Source of the DNA: Chromatiaceae bacterium
GTDB taxonomy: Bacteria > Pseudomonadota > Gammaproteobacteria > Chromatiales > Chromatiaceae
Direction: 5' to 3'
Length of the DNA stretch: 6,330 nt
NCBI GenBank assembly: GCA_012962365.1
Contig: DTXR01000590.1
Location: 1-6,330 of the forward strand
The position numbers and the translations under genes were made by a program. Below, one piece after another: positions 6,312 to 6,330 of this stretch. Each line of letters opens with the position of its first letter. Within the stretch, counting starts at the first letter, position 1. The notes below the pieces were generated by a model. The model was not told the DNA's origin, searched no databases, and saw only the letters and a program-made list of their open reading frames with translations.

Positions 6312-6330
6312 TTCAGATTCGAGGTGAAAA

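Larger units (their letters stand above)
6266..6330. repeat. Possible end of an IS5-type element or MITE, cut by the window edge
   Basis: The bases GGAACCTCTGATTAAGTC (6266-6283) resemble, from memory, terminal inverted repeats of IS5-type elements and derived MITEs. They are directly flanked on the left by TTAG (6262-6265), which fits the YTAR target duplication of the IS5 group. No second end and no transposase are visible because the window stops. No open frame or clear sigma-70 promoter was found in this stretch, although the envC promoter must lie here or further right. Treat this as a lead; the similarity was not searched. Confidence 0.3.

Overview
The window looks like chromosomal DNA of a gammaproteobacterium. 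The evidence is the ubiJ-ubiB junction, an aerobic-type ubiquinone locus arranged as in that class, together with a typical EnvC and a C-terminal processing protease in tandem. Base composition is moderately GC-rich, judged by eye and not computed. I cannot name the genus.

Left part (1-1796, + strand): the last 47 codons of ubiJ, then a complete ubiB. The two genes overlap at TGATG, which suggests translational coupling. UbiJ (lipid-binding SCP2-type accessory factor) and UbiB (atypical ADCK/ABC1 kinase-like ATPase anchored by C-terminal membrane helices) both support ubiquinone synthesis.

Right part (6262 down to 1710, - strand): four genes in the order envC, ctpA-type S41 protease, DJ-1/PfpI protein, and an uncharacterised membrane-anchored protein. 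Gaps are 47, 58 and 23 bp, with no convincing terminator between them, so they may form one transcription unit. EnvC is the degenerate-LytM activator of septal amidases. The protease is an exported PDZ-S41 enzyme with an intact Ser/Lys pair. DJ-1 proteins are cysteine-based stress or quality-control proteins. The last protein (467 aa, GTG start) has one N-terminal membrane anchor, a large predicted periplasmic part with two cysteines, and a C-terminal stretch that resembles an Sm/SH3-like small barrel.

The two units converge and overlap tail to tail by 87 bp (1710-1796). The overlap is codon-in-register, so UbiB's hydrophobic last helix is read on the other strand as a Gln/Ala/Glu-rich tail. 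The remaining non-coding stretch (6263-6330) lies upstream of envC. It has a sequence that resembles an IS5-type or MITE terminal repeat and a 12-bp tandem duplication. No RNA genes or CRISPR arrays were seen. The window is mostly ordinary core genome. The least explained items are the 467-aa protein, its overlap with ubiB, and the repeat-like sequence at the right edge.
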